Source: Melioribacteraceae bacterium
Lineage (GTDB): Bacteria > Bacteroidota > Ignavibacteria > Ignavibacteriales > Melioribacteraceae
DNA: 64,000 nt
NCBI GenBank assembly: GCA_021739765.1
Contig: JAIPBD010000003.1
Location: 124,001 to 188,000, forward strand
Direction: 5' to 3'
The notes under the pieces are model-generated. The model made no database searches, was not told where the DNA came from, and was given only the letters and a program-made list of their open reading frames with translations. This document shows, one piece after another, positions 37,910-46,609 of the stretch. A program made the translations under genes and the position numbers. Positions within the stretch are counted from its first letter, which is position 1. Each line of letters begins with the position of its first letter.

Positions 37910-38707
37910 ATGGAATTCAGCCAAACCCAACTAATAGGATTTGGTCTACTGATTCTCGGATCTTTGATAATAATCTCACTTGAAAGAATTTTCCCTTATG
38001 ATAAAGGGCAAAAAATCTTCAGGAAGGAATTTTTTCTTGATTTCTTCTGGTATAATATTTTTCAAAGCGCACTTCTTGGAATTGTCATTTTTAGTTTTAT
38101 CATTAATTATATTGATTCAACAACCGGGTTATCACGATTTCAAATCGTAACCGATTGGCCGGTTTGGGTTCAATTGCTTTTTTTCACAATTACTCACGAT
38201 TTGTACATCTATCTTTTTCATAAATGGCAGCATAAAAATAAATTTTTATGGCGATTACATGAAGCGCATCACTCACCCAAAGAAGTCGATTGGATTTCCG
38301 GTGCCAGATCTCACGCCGGCGAAATATTGATTAATCAAACAATAGAATTTTTACCTATCGTTTTACTCGGAGCTCCTGCTGAAGTTGTAATATTTAAAAG
38401 TGTAATCAGCGGTGTTTGGGGAATGTGGATTCACGCGAATGTCGACGTTCATTCCGGCAAACTTCAAAAATATATTAACGGTCCCGAGATGCATCGTTGG
38501 CATCATTCCACCGGAAAAGGGCGAAACCGGAACTTCGCTACAAAATTTGCTGTCTGGGATTGGATTTTCGGAACAGCTTATTTGCCAAACGAAAAACCGG
38601 ATGATTATGGACTCAAAACTGAATTCCCTGCTAATTATTTTACTCAATTGGCTTTCGCGTTCCGACCATTCAAAAAAACTGTCAGAAAAATCAACAAAGA
38701 AGCTTAG
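37910..38707 (+). CDS. Di-iron membrane hydroxylase (sterol desaturase/fatty acid hydroxylase family)
   Basis: A 265-residue membrane enzyme with about four hydrophobic segments and the full set of histidine clusters: H104-x3-H108, H117-x2-HH (120-121) and H195-x2-HH (198-199). These bind the di-iron centre that hydroxylates lipids. The next gene is an OlsF-like ornithine-lipid synthase, so a role like OlsE (hydroxylation of an ornithine lipid) is plausible. The family also includes sterol and ceramide hydroxylases, so the substrate is inferred from context. Confidence 0.85.
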   Translation: MEFSQTQLIGFGLLILGSLIIISLERIFPYDKGQKIFRKEFFLDFFWYNIFQSALLGIVIFSFIINYIDSTTGLSRFQIVTDWPVWVQLLFFTITHDLYIYLFHKWQHKNKFLWRLHEAHHSPKEVDWISGARSHAGEILINQTIEFLPIVLLGAPAEVVIFKSVISGVWGMWIHANVDVHSGKLQKYINGPEMHRWHHSTGKGRNRNFATKFAVWDWIFGTAYLPNEKPDDYGLKTEFPANYFTQLAFAFRPFKKTVRKINKEA

Positions 38708-38731
38708 AATAAACGAGCAGAGGTTTAGAAA

Positions 38732-40522
38732 ATGAAAGAAGAAGCATATAAACCGATAAATATCCGAGAGACAATCGAGGAAAAATTTCCTAAGCTTATT
38801 TTGAATAGACCTGATTGGATCGTGAAACTTATCGTCGGTTCAATTAACAAGGTTCTGCATGTTGATCAAATAAACGATTTACTTTCACGCAATCATGGCA
38901 AAAAAGGCATTGAACTTATTGATGATCTTTTCGATGAGCTGAATTTTTCCTATCAAGTTTCAAATAGTGACTTAAAAAAGATACCCGCCGAAGGCAGATT
39001 AATTCTTGTAGCGAATCATCCTATCGGAAGTTTGGATGGACTGTCTCTTTATAAATTGGTTTACGAGTTGCGCAAAGATGTTAAAGTTGTTACAACCGAT
39101 ATCCTGAGTCAAATACAAATATTCAAAGATGTTTTTCTCGGTGTTGATATTGAAACGTTAAGCGAACAAAGGAAAAGTATTGTTCAAATCGGGCGGGCAC
39201 TTCAAAATGAAGAGGTAGTAATTATTTTTCCGGCAGCCGAAGTCGCAAGATTGAATTTTTTCCGGGTTCGGGATTCCAGATGGAACAAAGGTTCGATCTT
39301 TTTCGCGAAAAAATTCAATGTCCCTATTTTGCCGGTTTATGTCCATGCAAGAAATTCCTGGTTCTTTTATCTCTTCTCGATGATAAACAAAGGGCTTTCG
39401 CGAGTTCTTCTCGCTAACGAAATGTATAACAAGAAGAATAAAACTATCAATTTGAAAATCGGTGATCCAATTCCTACAAGAGCTTTCAGTTCAGATGGAA
39501 TTAATATTAAAGCCAAAACTCATCTTCTTAAAAAGCATGTTTACAGCTTAAAATCCGGCAAGGGCGGTTTCTTCGCCACAGAGAAAAATATTATTCACCC
39601 GGTTGACAGCAAAATAGTTCACAAGGAGTTAATGAAAGCAAAATTCCTTGGGAAAACCGGTGACGATAAATTAATAATCCTTACTTCAATGGAAGAATCT
39701 CCGAATGTTGTGCAAGAAATTGGAAGACTTCGCGAATTAACATTTCGCAAAGTTGGGGAAGGAACAGGAAAAAAAGTTGACCTTGACAAGTTCGACAAAT
39801 ACTACAAACACATAGTTGTATGGGATGAAAACGAACTGGATATCGTCGGCGCATATCGTCTCGGTGTCGGTAAAGAGATTATAAAAGATTATGGATTTGA
39901 TGGCTTTTACTCATCAACTTTGTTTAAATATCGCGAGGTTTTTACGCGAGATTACCTGCCGGATTCAATTGAACTCGGAAGAAGTTTTGTGCAAAAAAAA
40001 TATTGGAATACCAACGCGCTTCATTATCTCTGGTTGGGGATCGGAGCTTATTGCGCTCATAATCCCGAAACAAAATATATGTTCGGCCCCGTGAGTATCT
40101 CGAACAGTTATCCCGAGCAATCAAAGAATTGGATAGTGGCATACTGCCAAAAATGGTTCAGCACCGAAACAGAATTCGCCTCCGCAAACCGAAGATTTTT
40201 AATCCACGAAGAAGAACGGGAAAAAATAAATAAAATATTTGTGGGTGAAAATCACAAGCAAGATTACTTCACGGTAAAAAACATGCTTAAGCCAATGGGA
40301 TTCACATTCCCGGTTCTTTATAAACATTATTCCGAATTATGTGATGAAAATGGCGTACAATTTTTAGATTTTGGTGTCGATCCCGATTTTGAAAATTGTA
40401 TTGACGGACTAATTCTTGTTGATATCGCTAAAATAAAGGATGAGAAGAAGGAACGATACATAACTCCTTTTATTCCTGATGCTAACAAGAAAGAAAACCA
40501 ATTTCACTCAACAACTGTCTGA
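38732..40522 (+). CDS. OlsF-like bifunctional acyltransferase (aminolipid synthase)
   Basis: A 596-residue two-domain protein. The N-terminal part (about 70-280) is a PlsC-type acyltransferase with NHPIGSLDG (His96, Asp102). The C-terminal part (about 330-580) is a GNAT-like N-acyltransferase (EIGRLRELTFRKVGEGTG). This order is that of OlsF, in which the C-terminal half acylates the amino group of ornithine and the N-terminal half adds the second acyl chain. The amino acid used here is not known. It is the last gene of the operon, followed by a hairpin at 40544. Confidence 0.85.
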   Translation: MKEEAYKPINIRETIEEKFPKLILNRPDWIVKLIVGSINKVLHVDQINDLLSRNHGKKGIELIDDLFDELNFSYQVSNSDLKKIPAEGRLILVANHPIGSLDGLSLYKLVYELRKDVKVVTTDILSQIQIFKDVFLGVDIETLSEQRKSIVQIGRALQNEEVVIIFPAAEVARLNFFRVRDSRWNKGSIFFAKKFNVPILPVYVHARNSWFFYLFSMINKGLSRVLLANEMYNKKNKTINLKIGDPIPTRAFSSDGINIKAKTHLLKKHVYSLKSGKGGFFATEKNIIHPVDSKIVHKELMKAKFLGKTGDDKLIILTSMEESPNVVQEIGRLRELTFRKVGEGTGKKVDLDKFDKYYKHIVVWDENELDIVGAYRLGVGKEIIKDYGFDGFYSSTLFKYREVFTRDYLPDSIELGRSFVQKKYWNTNALHYLWLGIGAYCAHNPETKYMFGPVSISNSYPEQSKNWIVAYCQKWFSTETEFASANRRFLIHEEEREKINKIFVGENHKQDYFTVKNMLKPMGFTFPVLYKHYSELCDENGVQFLDFGVDPDFENCIDGLILVDIAKIKDEKKERYITPFIPDANKKENQFHSTTV

Positions 40523-40543
40523 CTTTTTTTGACCATCATAAAA

Positions 40544-40567
40544 AAGGCCGGATAAAAACCGGTCCTT
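40544..40567. terminator. Bidirectional terminator between OlsF and DUF4139 genes
   Basis: AAGGCCGG (40544-40551) pairs with CCGG-T-CCTT (40559-40567), with one bulged base and a 7-base loop. An A-run precedes it and gives TTTTTT on the minus strand. It lies between convergent genes ending at 40522 and 40594, so it may serve both. Confidence 0.7.
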
Positions 40568-40593
40568 CTGAAAATATTAATTAAATTAAAATG

Positions 40594-42156
40594 TTATAAT
40601 CCCGGAATAAAAGCATCCTTTGGATAAGTAACAGAATATTTCAACGGAATTGTTTTGCTGCCTCCATTCGGGATATTTAGTTTCCATTCAAGCTTTCCCA
40701 GTTTTTTATTGTATTTCGCTGAAGAAATTTCAATCAGTTCAACCTCTATATCCTCATTTTGCGCAACAGGAATATTATCCTCAACGATCACCTCGAGATC
40801 GCGTCCCTTGTTGTTTGTTATTTTATATTCGTAAGTGAAAATCCTTTCCTTGTCGCCGCCGAGAAATTCATTGTCGGAAAAATCCTTCACTAATTTTTTC
40901 TCGATATTTACACGATTATCTTTTCCGAAAGAAATTTGCCAATCATCAATAATCGCATCGGGATTAATGTACGTTTTACCGATAAAACTTCCATCATAAA
41001 ATACATTTGCGTTGCCGGCAATGTAAGCGGAGAGATCGAAGTTTTTCACCTCAGCAACAAGGAATGCTTTTGAATCGTATTTTGGAACTCCGTAAAATTT
41101 GTAAACGCCCTGCGCTTCGGAATTTTGAAGCATTACAATATGGGGTTTGTTATCGGATGGAATTTCAAAAATTACTTGTGGTATGTAATCAACCGAAAGT
41201 TGATTGTTATCAACCACCATAAGATCTGCCATGCCTTTCGATCTTGATTCCGCTTGCATTATCGCAACCGGAGCATCGTAAACCATCCTTTTTTCGAGTC
41301 GTTGTTGAAAATTTATAAACCAAATTGGTAGATCGGGTTTTGTATTATTTTGATTAGGGTTTCTCGAAGAAATGATGATCTCGGCTTCCTTCCAATTTAA
41401 TCCTGTATTTTGCGTAACATTGGCGAAGTATTCGATCTCAATTTTTTCGGAATTCTCAAATCCGCGAATATTATAACCGGGATACCATCTAGCGTCATTG
41501 CTGAAATATGTAATTAAAAATTCTTTTTCCCCTTCAGTTTCGATATTGGCTTCAACCACAATCTCATTGATAGGCTTATTTAATTTATTGTTTTGTTCTT
41601 GAATCTGTTTTTTCACATTCGCGATACTTTTCTCTAATTTTTCCATTTCCCTTTCGATCTGAGAAATTTCTATAGAAAGATTCAGCATCCGGTCATTATA
41701 ATATTTGGTGATTTCATTAAGTTTCGCCGATGAAAAACTCTGTGATTCTGATTTTTGCCCGTGGGAAGCAATAGTTTGAACTTCTAATTTTAATATTTCA
41801 TCGCGGGCTTTCAATTTGTCGTTCTGATTCCATAATCCATCTAATTTCTTTTCGAGGTTGAGAATTATTTCATCCTTTTCAATCTCTTCCAAGAAATTTG
41901 AACGAATGCTTACCGAATAAATCAAAACTCCATCCGAAGCTTTTACTTGAATGCTGTTAGGATCAACTTGATCTCCGATTGATTGTAAAACGATTTTTTG
42001 CGGACCGGCGTCAAGATTTATTTTTGCCGAGTGTGTAAGCTCCACACCCCGAATAAATACTTTCGCTTTTTCGAGATTTGTTTTTGTTGTTTTTTCTGAC
42101 GCAAAATTAACAGAAGCGATTAGTACAGAAATTAAAATAATCCTTAGAATTTTCAT
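40594..42156 (-). CDS. Secreted DUF4139 (MuiA-like) protein
   Basis: Exported protein: signal peptide MKILRIILISVLIASVNFA. Residues about 25-120 match the small N-terminal domain of mucoidy-inhibitor-like proteins (KAKVFIRGVELTHSAKINLD). A coiled coil follows (about 90-200, rich in EKLEKS and KKQIQEQNNKL patterns), then the DUF4139 domain with ARWYPGYNIRG, VTQNTGLNWKEAEI and KPHIVMLQNSEA. I prefer ATG 42156, preceded by GGAG, over the ATG 24 bases upstream. Function unknown. Confidence 0.85.
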   Translation of the reverse strand: MKILRIILISVLIASVNFASEKTTKTNLEKAKVFIRGVELTHSAKINLDAGPQKIVLQSIGDQVDPNSIQVKASDGVLIYSVSIRSNFLEEIEKDEIILNLEKKLDGLWNQNDKLKARDEILKLEVQTIASHGQKSESQSFSSAKLNEITKYYNDRMLNLSIEISQIEREMEKLEKSIANVKKQIQEQNNKLNKPINEIVVEANIETEGEKEFLITYFSNDARWYPGYNIRGFENSEKIEIEYFANVTQNTGLNWKEAEIIISSRNPNQNNTKPDLPIWFINFQQRLEKRMVYDAPVAIMQAESRSKGMADLMVVDNNQLSVDYIPQVIFEIPSDNKPHIVMLQNSEAQGVYKFYGVPKYDSKAFLVAEVKNFDLSAYIAGNANVFYDGSFIGKTYINPDAIIDDWQISFGKDNRVNIEKKLVKDFSDNEFLGGDKERIFTYEYKITNNKGRDLEVIVEDNIPVAQNEDIEVELIEISSAKYNKKLGKLEWKLNIPNGGSKTIPLKYSVTYPKDAFIPGL

Positions 42157-42299
42157 TTTAGCTCCAAGTAAATGGTTCAATTATTTGTTTTATACTTTGA
42201 TTAACATTCATGGTTCCAATCGTCCGCCCCAACTTTCAAATCAAACTTTCATTAAGTATTTTGCGAATTCATTTTATAGAAAGGATTCCACAATTGCTA

Positions 42300-42509
42300 A
42301 TGATCGAAATTCTCCCGGACAAATGTGACTTTTGCGGATGTTGTGTCGGAATTTGTCCCGAAGACGCAATTGAACTAAAAGAAGCGGAAATTAATATTGT
42401 TGAAGAGCTTTGCACGAATTGTTCTAAATGTATTTGGGCTTGCCCGATTGAAGTTTTTAAGTTCAACAGGAATGGTGTTGGAAAGGTAAATAGTGAAGAA
42501 ATCGTATGA
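42300..42509 (+). CDS. Ferredoxin with two 4Fe-4S clusters
   Basis: A 69-residue electron carrier (from ATG 42300) with two full C-x2-C-x2-C-x3-C-P motifs at Cys 9/12/15/19 and 38/41/44/48. The RBS AAGGA is better spaced for the TTG at 42294, two codons earlier. A longer N-terminal reading from 42210 is unlikely, as it would add a non-ferredoxin stretch. The gene overlaps the following reductase by 17 bp, suggesting that it supplies electrons to it. Confidence 0.9.
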   Translation: MIEILPDKCDFCGCCVGICPEDAIELKEAEINIVEELCTNCSKCIWACPIEVFKFNRNGVGKVNSEEIV

Positions 42510-43662
42510 TGTAGTTATAGTTGGAGCCGGTCCCGCCGGAACAGTTGCAGCCAGATTCGCAGCAGAACAGGGAATTTCAGTTTTAGTTTTAGAAAAAGAT
42601 CGCGACGTTGGGTATCCGGTTCGCTGTGGAGAAGCTATTAGCCATGCCGGAGTCGCGGAATTTATCGAACCGGATCAAAAATTTATTGCCTCAACAATCA
42701 CAAAATTTGGAATGGTTTCTCCCGATGGAACTGAAGTTATCGTTCCGCTTGAGGAGAAAGGCTACGTTCTGGAGAGAAGAATTTTTGATTACGAACTCGG
42801 CAAAATGGCATCTTCAGCCGGTGCCGAAATTCTAACTCGCGCTTACGTAAATGGATTGATGATAAAGGATGACAAAGTTTGCGGCGTAAAATTCGAGTAT
42901 CGCGGGGAAAAGCGTGAAGTTGAAGCGAAAGTCGTAATTGGTGCCGACGGAGTTGAATCGAGAGTAGGACGATGGGCCGGAATTAAAACCTATATCGACT
43001 TTAGAGATATGGAATGCTGCACCCAAATTACCGCTTCAGGAATTCCGATTGGCGATGATACTTGCTTTTTCTATTTCGGACAGGAATACGCGCCTCAAGG
43101 ATATTTCTGGGTTTTCCCCAAAGGTGAAAATACAGCAAACATAGGTCTTGGCGTAAGCGGAATGGTTGGACGAAAACGTTCAGCGCAATCTTTTCTTGAT
43201 CATTTTATGGATAAATTTCATCCGGACGCATCCATTATGACTCGCATAGCTGGCGGAGTTCCTTGCGTTACAACGCTTGAAAAAATTTCCGCTCCGGGAA
43301 TAATTCTTGTCGGTGATGCCGCGCGTCAAGTAAATCCACTTTCAGGAGGAGGAATAGCTTCAGGAATGATTGGCGGTAAAATCGGGGGGACAATTGCCGC
43401 TAAAGCGATTAAAGAAAACAATCTTGATTTGATCTTGAACTACGACAAAGCATGGAATGACAGACTTGGAAAACGCCATGAAATTTTCGATAAAATTAAA
43501 AACGGCATCTACAATTTTACCGATGAAAAATTTAACGATATCGCGCATTCTTTCAATAAAGTTCCGATGGAAAAAAGAAGTCTGGGAAATTTATTTAAAA
43601 AAGCCTTAATCAATAATCCTTCATTATTAGTTGATATCGCAAAAGTTTTTGTATTTAAATGA
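42493..43662 (+). CDS. Geranylgeranyl reductase family FAD enzyme
   Basis: A 389-residue flavoprotein with GAGPAGTVAARFAAEQG (FAD GxGxxG), the CGEAIS segment typical of the family, and VGDAARQVNPLSGGGI (GD box). Members reduce isoprenoid double bonds, for example in archaeal lipids, chlorophyll tails or menaquinone side chains (MenJ). As menaquinone is made nearby and a ferredoxin precedes it, saturation of a menaquinone or polyprenyl chain is a plausible role. The start is a GTG. Its stop overlaps the kinase ATG (ATGA). Confidence 0.88.
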   Translation: MKKSYDVVIVGAGPAGTVAARFAAEQGISVLVLEKDRDVGYPVRCGEAISHAGVAEFIEPDQKFIASTITKFGMVSPDGTEVIVPLEEKGYVLERRIFDYELGKMASSAGAEILTRAYVNGLMIKDDKVCGVKFEYRGEKREVEAKVVIGADGVESRVGRWAGIKTYIDFRDMECCTQITASGIPIGDDTCFFYFGQEYAPQGYFWVFPKGENTANIGLGVSGMVGRKRSAQSFLDHFMDKFHPDASIMTRIAGGVPCVTTLEKISAPGIILVGDAARQVNPLSGGGIASGMIGGKIGGTIAAKAIKENNLDLILNYDKAWNDRLGKRHEIFDKIKNGIYNFTDEKFNDIAHSFNKVPMEKRSLGNLFKKALINNPSLLVDIAKVFVFK

Positions 43663-45173
43663 AAAAAATACTCCTTGAGTTAATTCATAAATACTTCCAA
43701 ACAATTTCTGAAGTCTGGTTCGAAAAAATCAGAGTTTCTTTCGGTGATAAACTAAACGATGCACAAATAAAAACCCTTGTAGGAAGTACGCTCCAAACAA
43801 TTATAAATGTTATTAAAACATCCGATTACAAAAACGCCGATCAATATTTAATTGATAACTACAATCTTTTTTCCGAAACAAAATTAAACTTGCTGGAAAT
43901 AAGCCAACTGTTCAGCAACGGTCGTTATGCGATTGTAAATCATATCGAAAAAGAAATTTCCGACAATTACGATCCATTGATTCTTCTTGGATTTATCGAT
44001 GAAATAATCGAACAAATTTACGCTCGATACGGAATGCTTCACCAAGAAGCACAAATGACTGAACTGACCATCGACCGTGACAGACTCGCCGCAAAGTTGG
44101 AAACGAATCAGAAATACCTTAAAAACATTATGCATTCAACCGATTCCGCGATTATGGTTATTGATGAAAACGAAAAAATAATAGCGTGGAATAAAGGAGC
44201 AGAAAGAATTTTTGGTTATTCAGAAGATGAAGTTATCGGCAGGGAGTCATCACTTTTAATTCCACAAAAACCGGAGCAAAGTTTAGAACTTAGGGATATA
44301 AAAGAAAATGTCGCAAAAATTGGGTTCGTTAATATTCCGGAAACTGTCCGAATCGCAAAAAGCGGAAAGGAAATCCCGGTTCAATTAAACGTAACCGCAT
44401 TACCGGGAAAAAATAAAAGTTATTCCGGACGTTCGGTAATTATTAAAGATGTAAGTGAAGTAAAAAAGCTCCAGGAACAAGTCGATCAATCCGAAAAACT
44501 GGCTGTTATTGGTCAATTGGCGGCCGGAGTTGCGCACGAAATTGGAAATCCTCTTGCATCGATTTCATCACTGGTTCAAATTTTACAAAGAAAATCATCA
44601 GACGATTTTACAATTGAAAGTTTGTCATCCATTAAAGAAAATATTGATCGAATTACCAAGATCGTCAGAGAGCTCGTCGATTTTTCCCGTCCGCCGAGCT
44701 ATGAAAAAAAATTAATCCAAATTACTGATGTTCTAAAAACCGCACTTGGAATTGTGAAGTACGACAAACGCGTGCGCAAAGTAGATTTTGCGACTACATT
44801 CGACCCCGATTTACCATTCATTTATGTTGTCCCCGATCAACTTTTACAGGTTTTTATAAATATTCTTATCAACGCTCTCGACGCGATAGACGGAGAAGGA
44901 AGAATCGCAGTCAGTTCCTGTCATGATTCTAAATATATTTACATCGAAATTGAGGATGATGGAGTTGGGATGACAATCGACGTAATCAATAAAATATTTG
45001 ATCCGTTTTTTACAACGAAAGGAGTAGGGAAGGGAACCGGTCTCGGATTATCCGTAAGTTACGGTATCGTAAAAAAATTACAAGGCGAAATTCATATTAA
45101 AAGTGAATTAAATAAAGGAAGTAAGTTTATGATTCAACTTCCTATTGATGAAAACAAAATTATGGAGTTTTGA
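43659..45173 (+). CDS. NtrB-like sensor histidine kinase with PAS domain
   Basis: A soluble 504-residue kinase without membrane helices. Residues about 5-135 form a helical RsbRD-like sensor domain, then a PAS domain (about 150-268, AIMVIDENEKIIAWNKGAERIFGYSEDEVIG), HisKA with His293 in VAHEIGNP, and an HATPase domain (about 380-500) with DDGVGM and GTGLGL. It overlaps the upstream reductase by 4 bp and is followed by its NtrC-type partner in TGATG coupling. Confidence 0.92.
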   Translation: MKKILLELIHKYFQTISEVWFEKIRVSFGDKLNDAQIKTLVGSTLQTIINVIKTSDYKNADQYLIDNYNLFSETKLNLLEISQLFSNGRYAIVNHIEKEISDNYDPLILLGFIDEIIEQIYARYGMLHQEAQMTELTIDRDRLAAKLETNQKYLKNIMHSTDSAIMVIDENEKIIAWNKGAERIFGYSEDEVIGRESSLLIPQKPEQSLELRDIKENVAKIGFVNIPETVRIAKSGKEIPVQLNVTALPGKNKSYSGRSVIIKDVSEVKKLQEQVDQSEKLAVIGQLAAGVAHEIGNPLASISSLVQILQRKSSDDFTIESLSSIKENIDRITKIVRELVDFSRPPSYEKKLIQITDVLKTALGIVKYDKRVRKVDFATTFDPDLPFIYVVPDQLLQVFINILINALDAIDGEGRIAVSSCHDSKYIYIEIEDDGVGMTIDVINKIFDPFFTTKGVGKGTGLGLSVSYGIVKKLQGEIHIKSELNKGSKFMIQLPIDENKIMEF

Positions 45174-46537
45174 TGAGCGGTAATATTTTAGTGGTTGATG
45201 ATGAAAAAACGATTCGTGAATCTCTAAAAATTATTTTAGACGATGAAGGTTATGAAACTAAAATTGCGGGAAACGGACGGGATGCTTTCGAACAAATCAG
45301 CAGCAACAATTTTGATCTTGTAATAAGCGATATTAAAATGCCGGAAATGGACGGGATGGAACTTCTGAAAAAAACATCCGAAATCGCACCCGAAACTTTT
45401 TTCATAATTATGACAGCTTATGCGTCGGTAAATACTGCCATCGAAGCCCTCCGAAAAGGCGCGTTCGATTATTTAATCAAACCAATAGAATTTGATGATC
45501 TGGTCATCCGCGTAAAAAGACTTTTTGATTACAAAGCACTCTCCATCGAAAACAAATTATTGCGACAAAGAATTGCCCCGAAAGCTGATTTCGGAAATAT
45601 TATCGGCAGCAGTTCTTCAATGAAAAAAGTCTACAAACTGATTGAACAAGTCGCCCCAACCAATACGAATATTTTAATTTCCGGGAAAAGTGGAACCGGA
45701 AAGGAGCTTGTCGCAAAAGCAATTCATTTTAACAGCAAAAGGAAAGACAAGGTCTTCTTACCGATAAATTGCGGCGCGATAGCTGAAAATTTAATAGAGA
45801 GTGAACTGTTCGGGCATAAAAAAGGCGCCTTTACCGGAGCAATGGATGAAAAGCAAGGACTCTTCAAAGTTGCCGATGGCGGCACTTTGTTTCTTGACGA
45901 AATAGGCGATCTTCCATTAAATATGCAGGTTAAATTGCTTAGAGTTCTCGAAGATCACCAATTCTTTCAAGTTGGCGGAGTTAAGCCGATTTATACTGAT
46001 GTGAGAATCTTGGCGGCAACAAATCAGGATCTCGCCGAGAAAACGTCCAAAGGCGAATTCCGGGAAGACCTTTATTACAGATTAAATGTTGTTGAAATAA
46101 AACTTCCGTCACTAAACGAAAGGAAGGACGATATTCCATTTCTGGGAAGTCATTTTATTGAAAAATATTGTACTGAAATGGGCAAAAAAATTCTTGGTGT
46201 AGATAACGAAACAATGAAGGTTCTGATTGGACACGATTGGCGCGGCGGCGTGCGGGAATTGGAAAATGTAATAGAACGGGCTGTTATTTTCGCAGAAGGT
46301 GAAACTATTTCCGTTGAAGACTTATCTGAACAGCTCAGAAAGGATTCAAACTACGAGGAGTTTCCTGAAACATTAAAAGAAGCGACAAGACAGTTTGAAA
46401 AAGTACACATTCAGCAAATAATCAAAAAATTGGATTATAATAAAGAAGAAGCGGCTAAATTATTAAATATTGGTTTATCTTCCCTCTACAGAAAAATGGA
46501 AGAATTAGGAATTCCGACTAAAACATCCGACGAATAG
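45173..46537 (+). CDS. NtrC-family sigma-54-dependent response regulator
   Basis: A 454-residue regulator with receiver domain (phosphoacceptor Asp53 in LVISDIKMPEMDG), AAA+ domain with Walker A GKSGTGKE (171-178) and the sigma-54 contact loop GAFTGA (218-223), and a Fis-type DNA-binding end (EEAAKLLNIGLSSLYRKMEEL). I use ATG 45173, overlapping the kinase stop (TGATG), rather than TTG 45170. It presumably receives phosphate from the upstream kinase. Sigma-54 (rpoN) is not in the window. Confidence 0.93.
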   Translation: MSGNILVVDDEKTIRESLKIILDDEGYETKIAGNGRDAFEQISSNNFDLVISDIKMPEMDGMELLKKTSEIAPETFFIIMTAYASVNTAIEALRKGAFDYLIKPIEFDDLVIRVKRLFDYKALSIENKLLRQRIAPKADFGNIIGSSSSMKKVYKLIEQVAPTNTNILISGKSGTGKELVAKAIHFNSKRKDKVFLPINCGAIAENLIESELFGHKKGAFTGAMDEKQGLFKVADGGTLFLDEIGDLPLNMQVKLLRVLEDHQFFQVGGVKPIYTDVRILAATNQDLAEKTSKGEFREDLYYRLNVVEIKLPSLNERKDDIPFLGSHFIEKYCTEMGKKILGVDNETMKVLIGHDWRGGVRELENVIERAVIFAEGETISVEDLSEQLRKDSNYEEFPETLKEATRQFEKVHIQQIIKKLDYNKEEAAKLLNIGLSSLYRKMEELGIPTKTSDE

Positions 46538-46609
46538 AAGTGATTAAATCAAGCAATTTTTATTTTGATTAAATATCTTGTTGTTTAAATATTTTGCGGG
46601 CATTTAATA

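Noticed and set aside
46542-46575. Repeated TGATTAAAT between the NtrC-type gene and the hybrid kinase
   Set aside because: Two short AT-rich copies with no further symmetry; not distinguishable from background.
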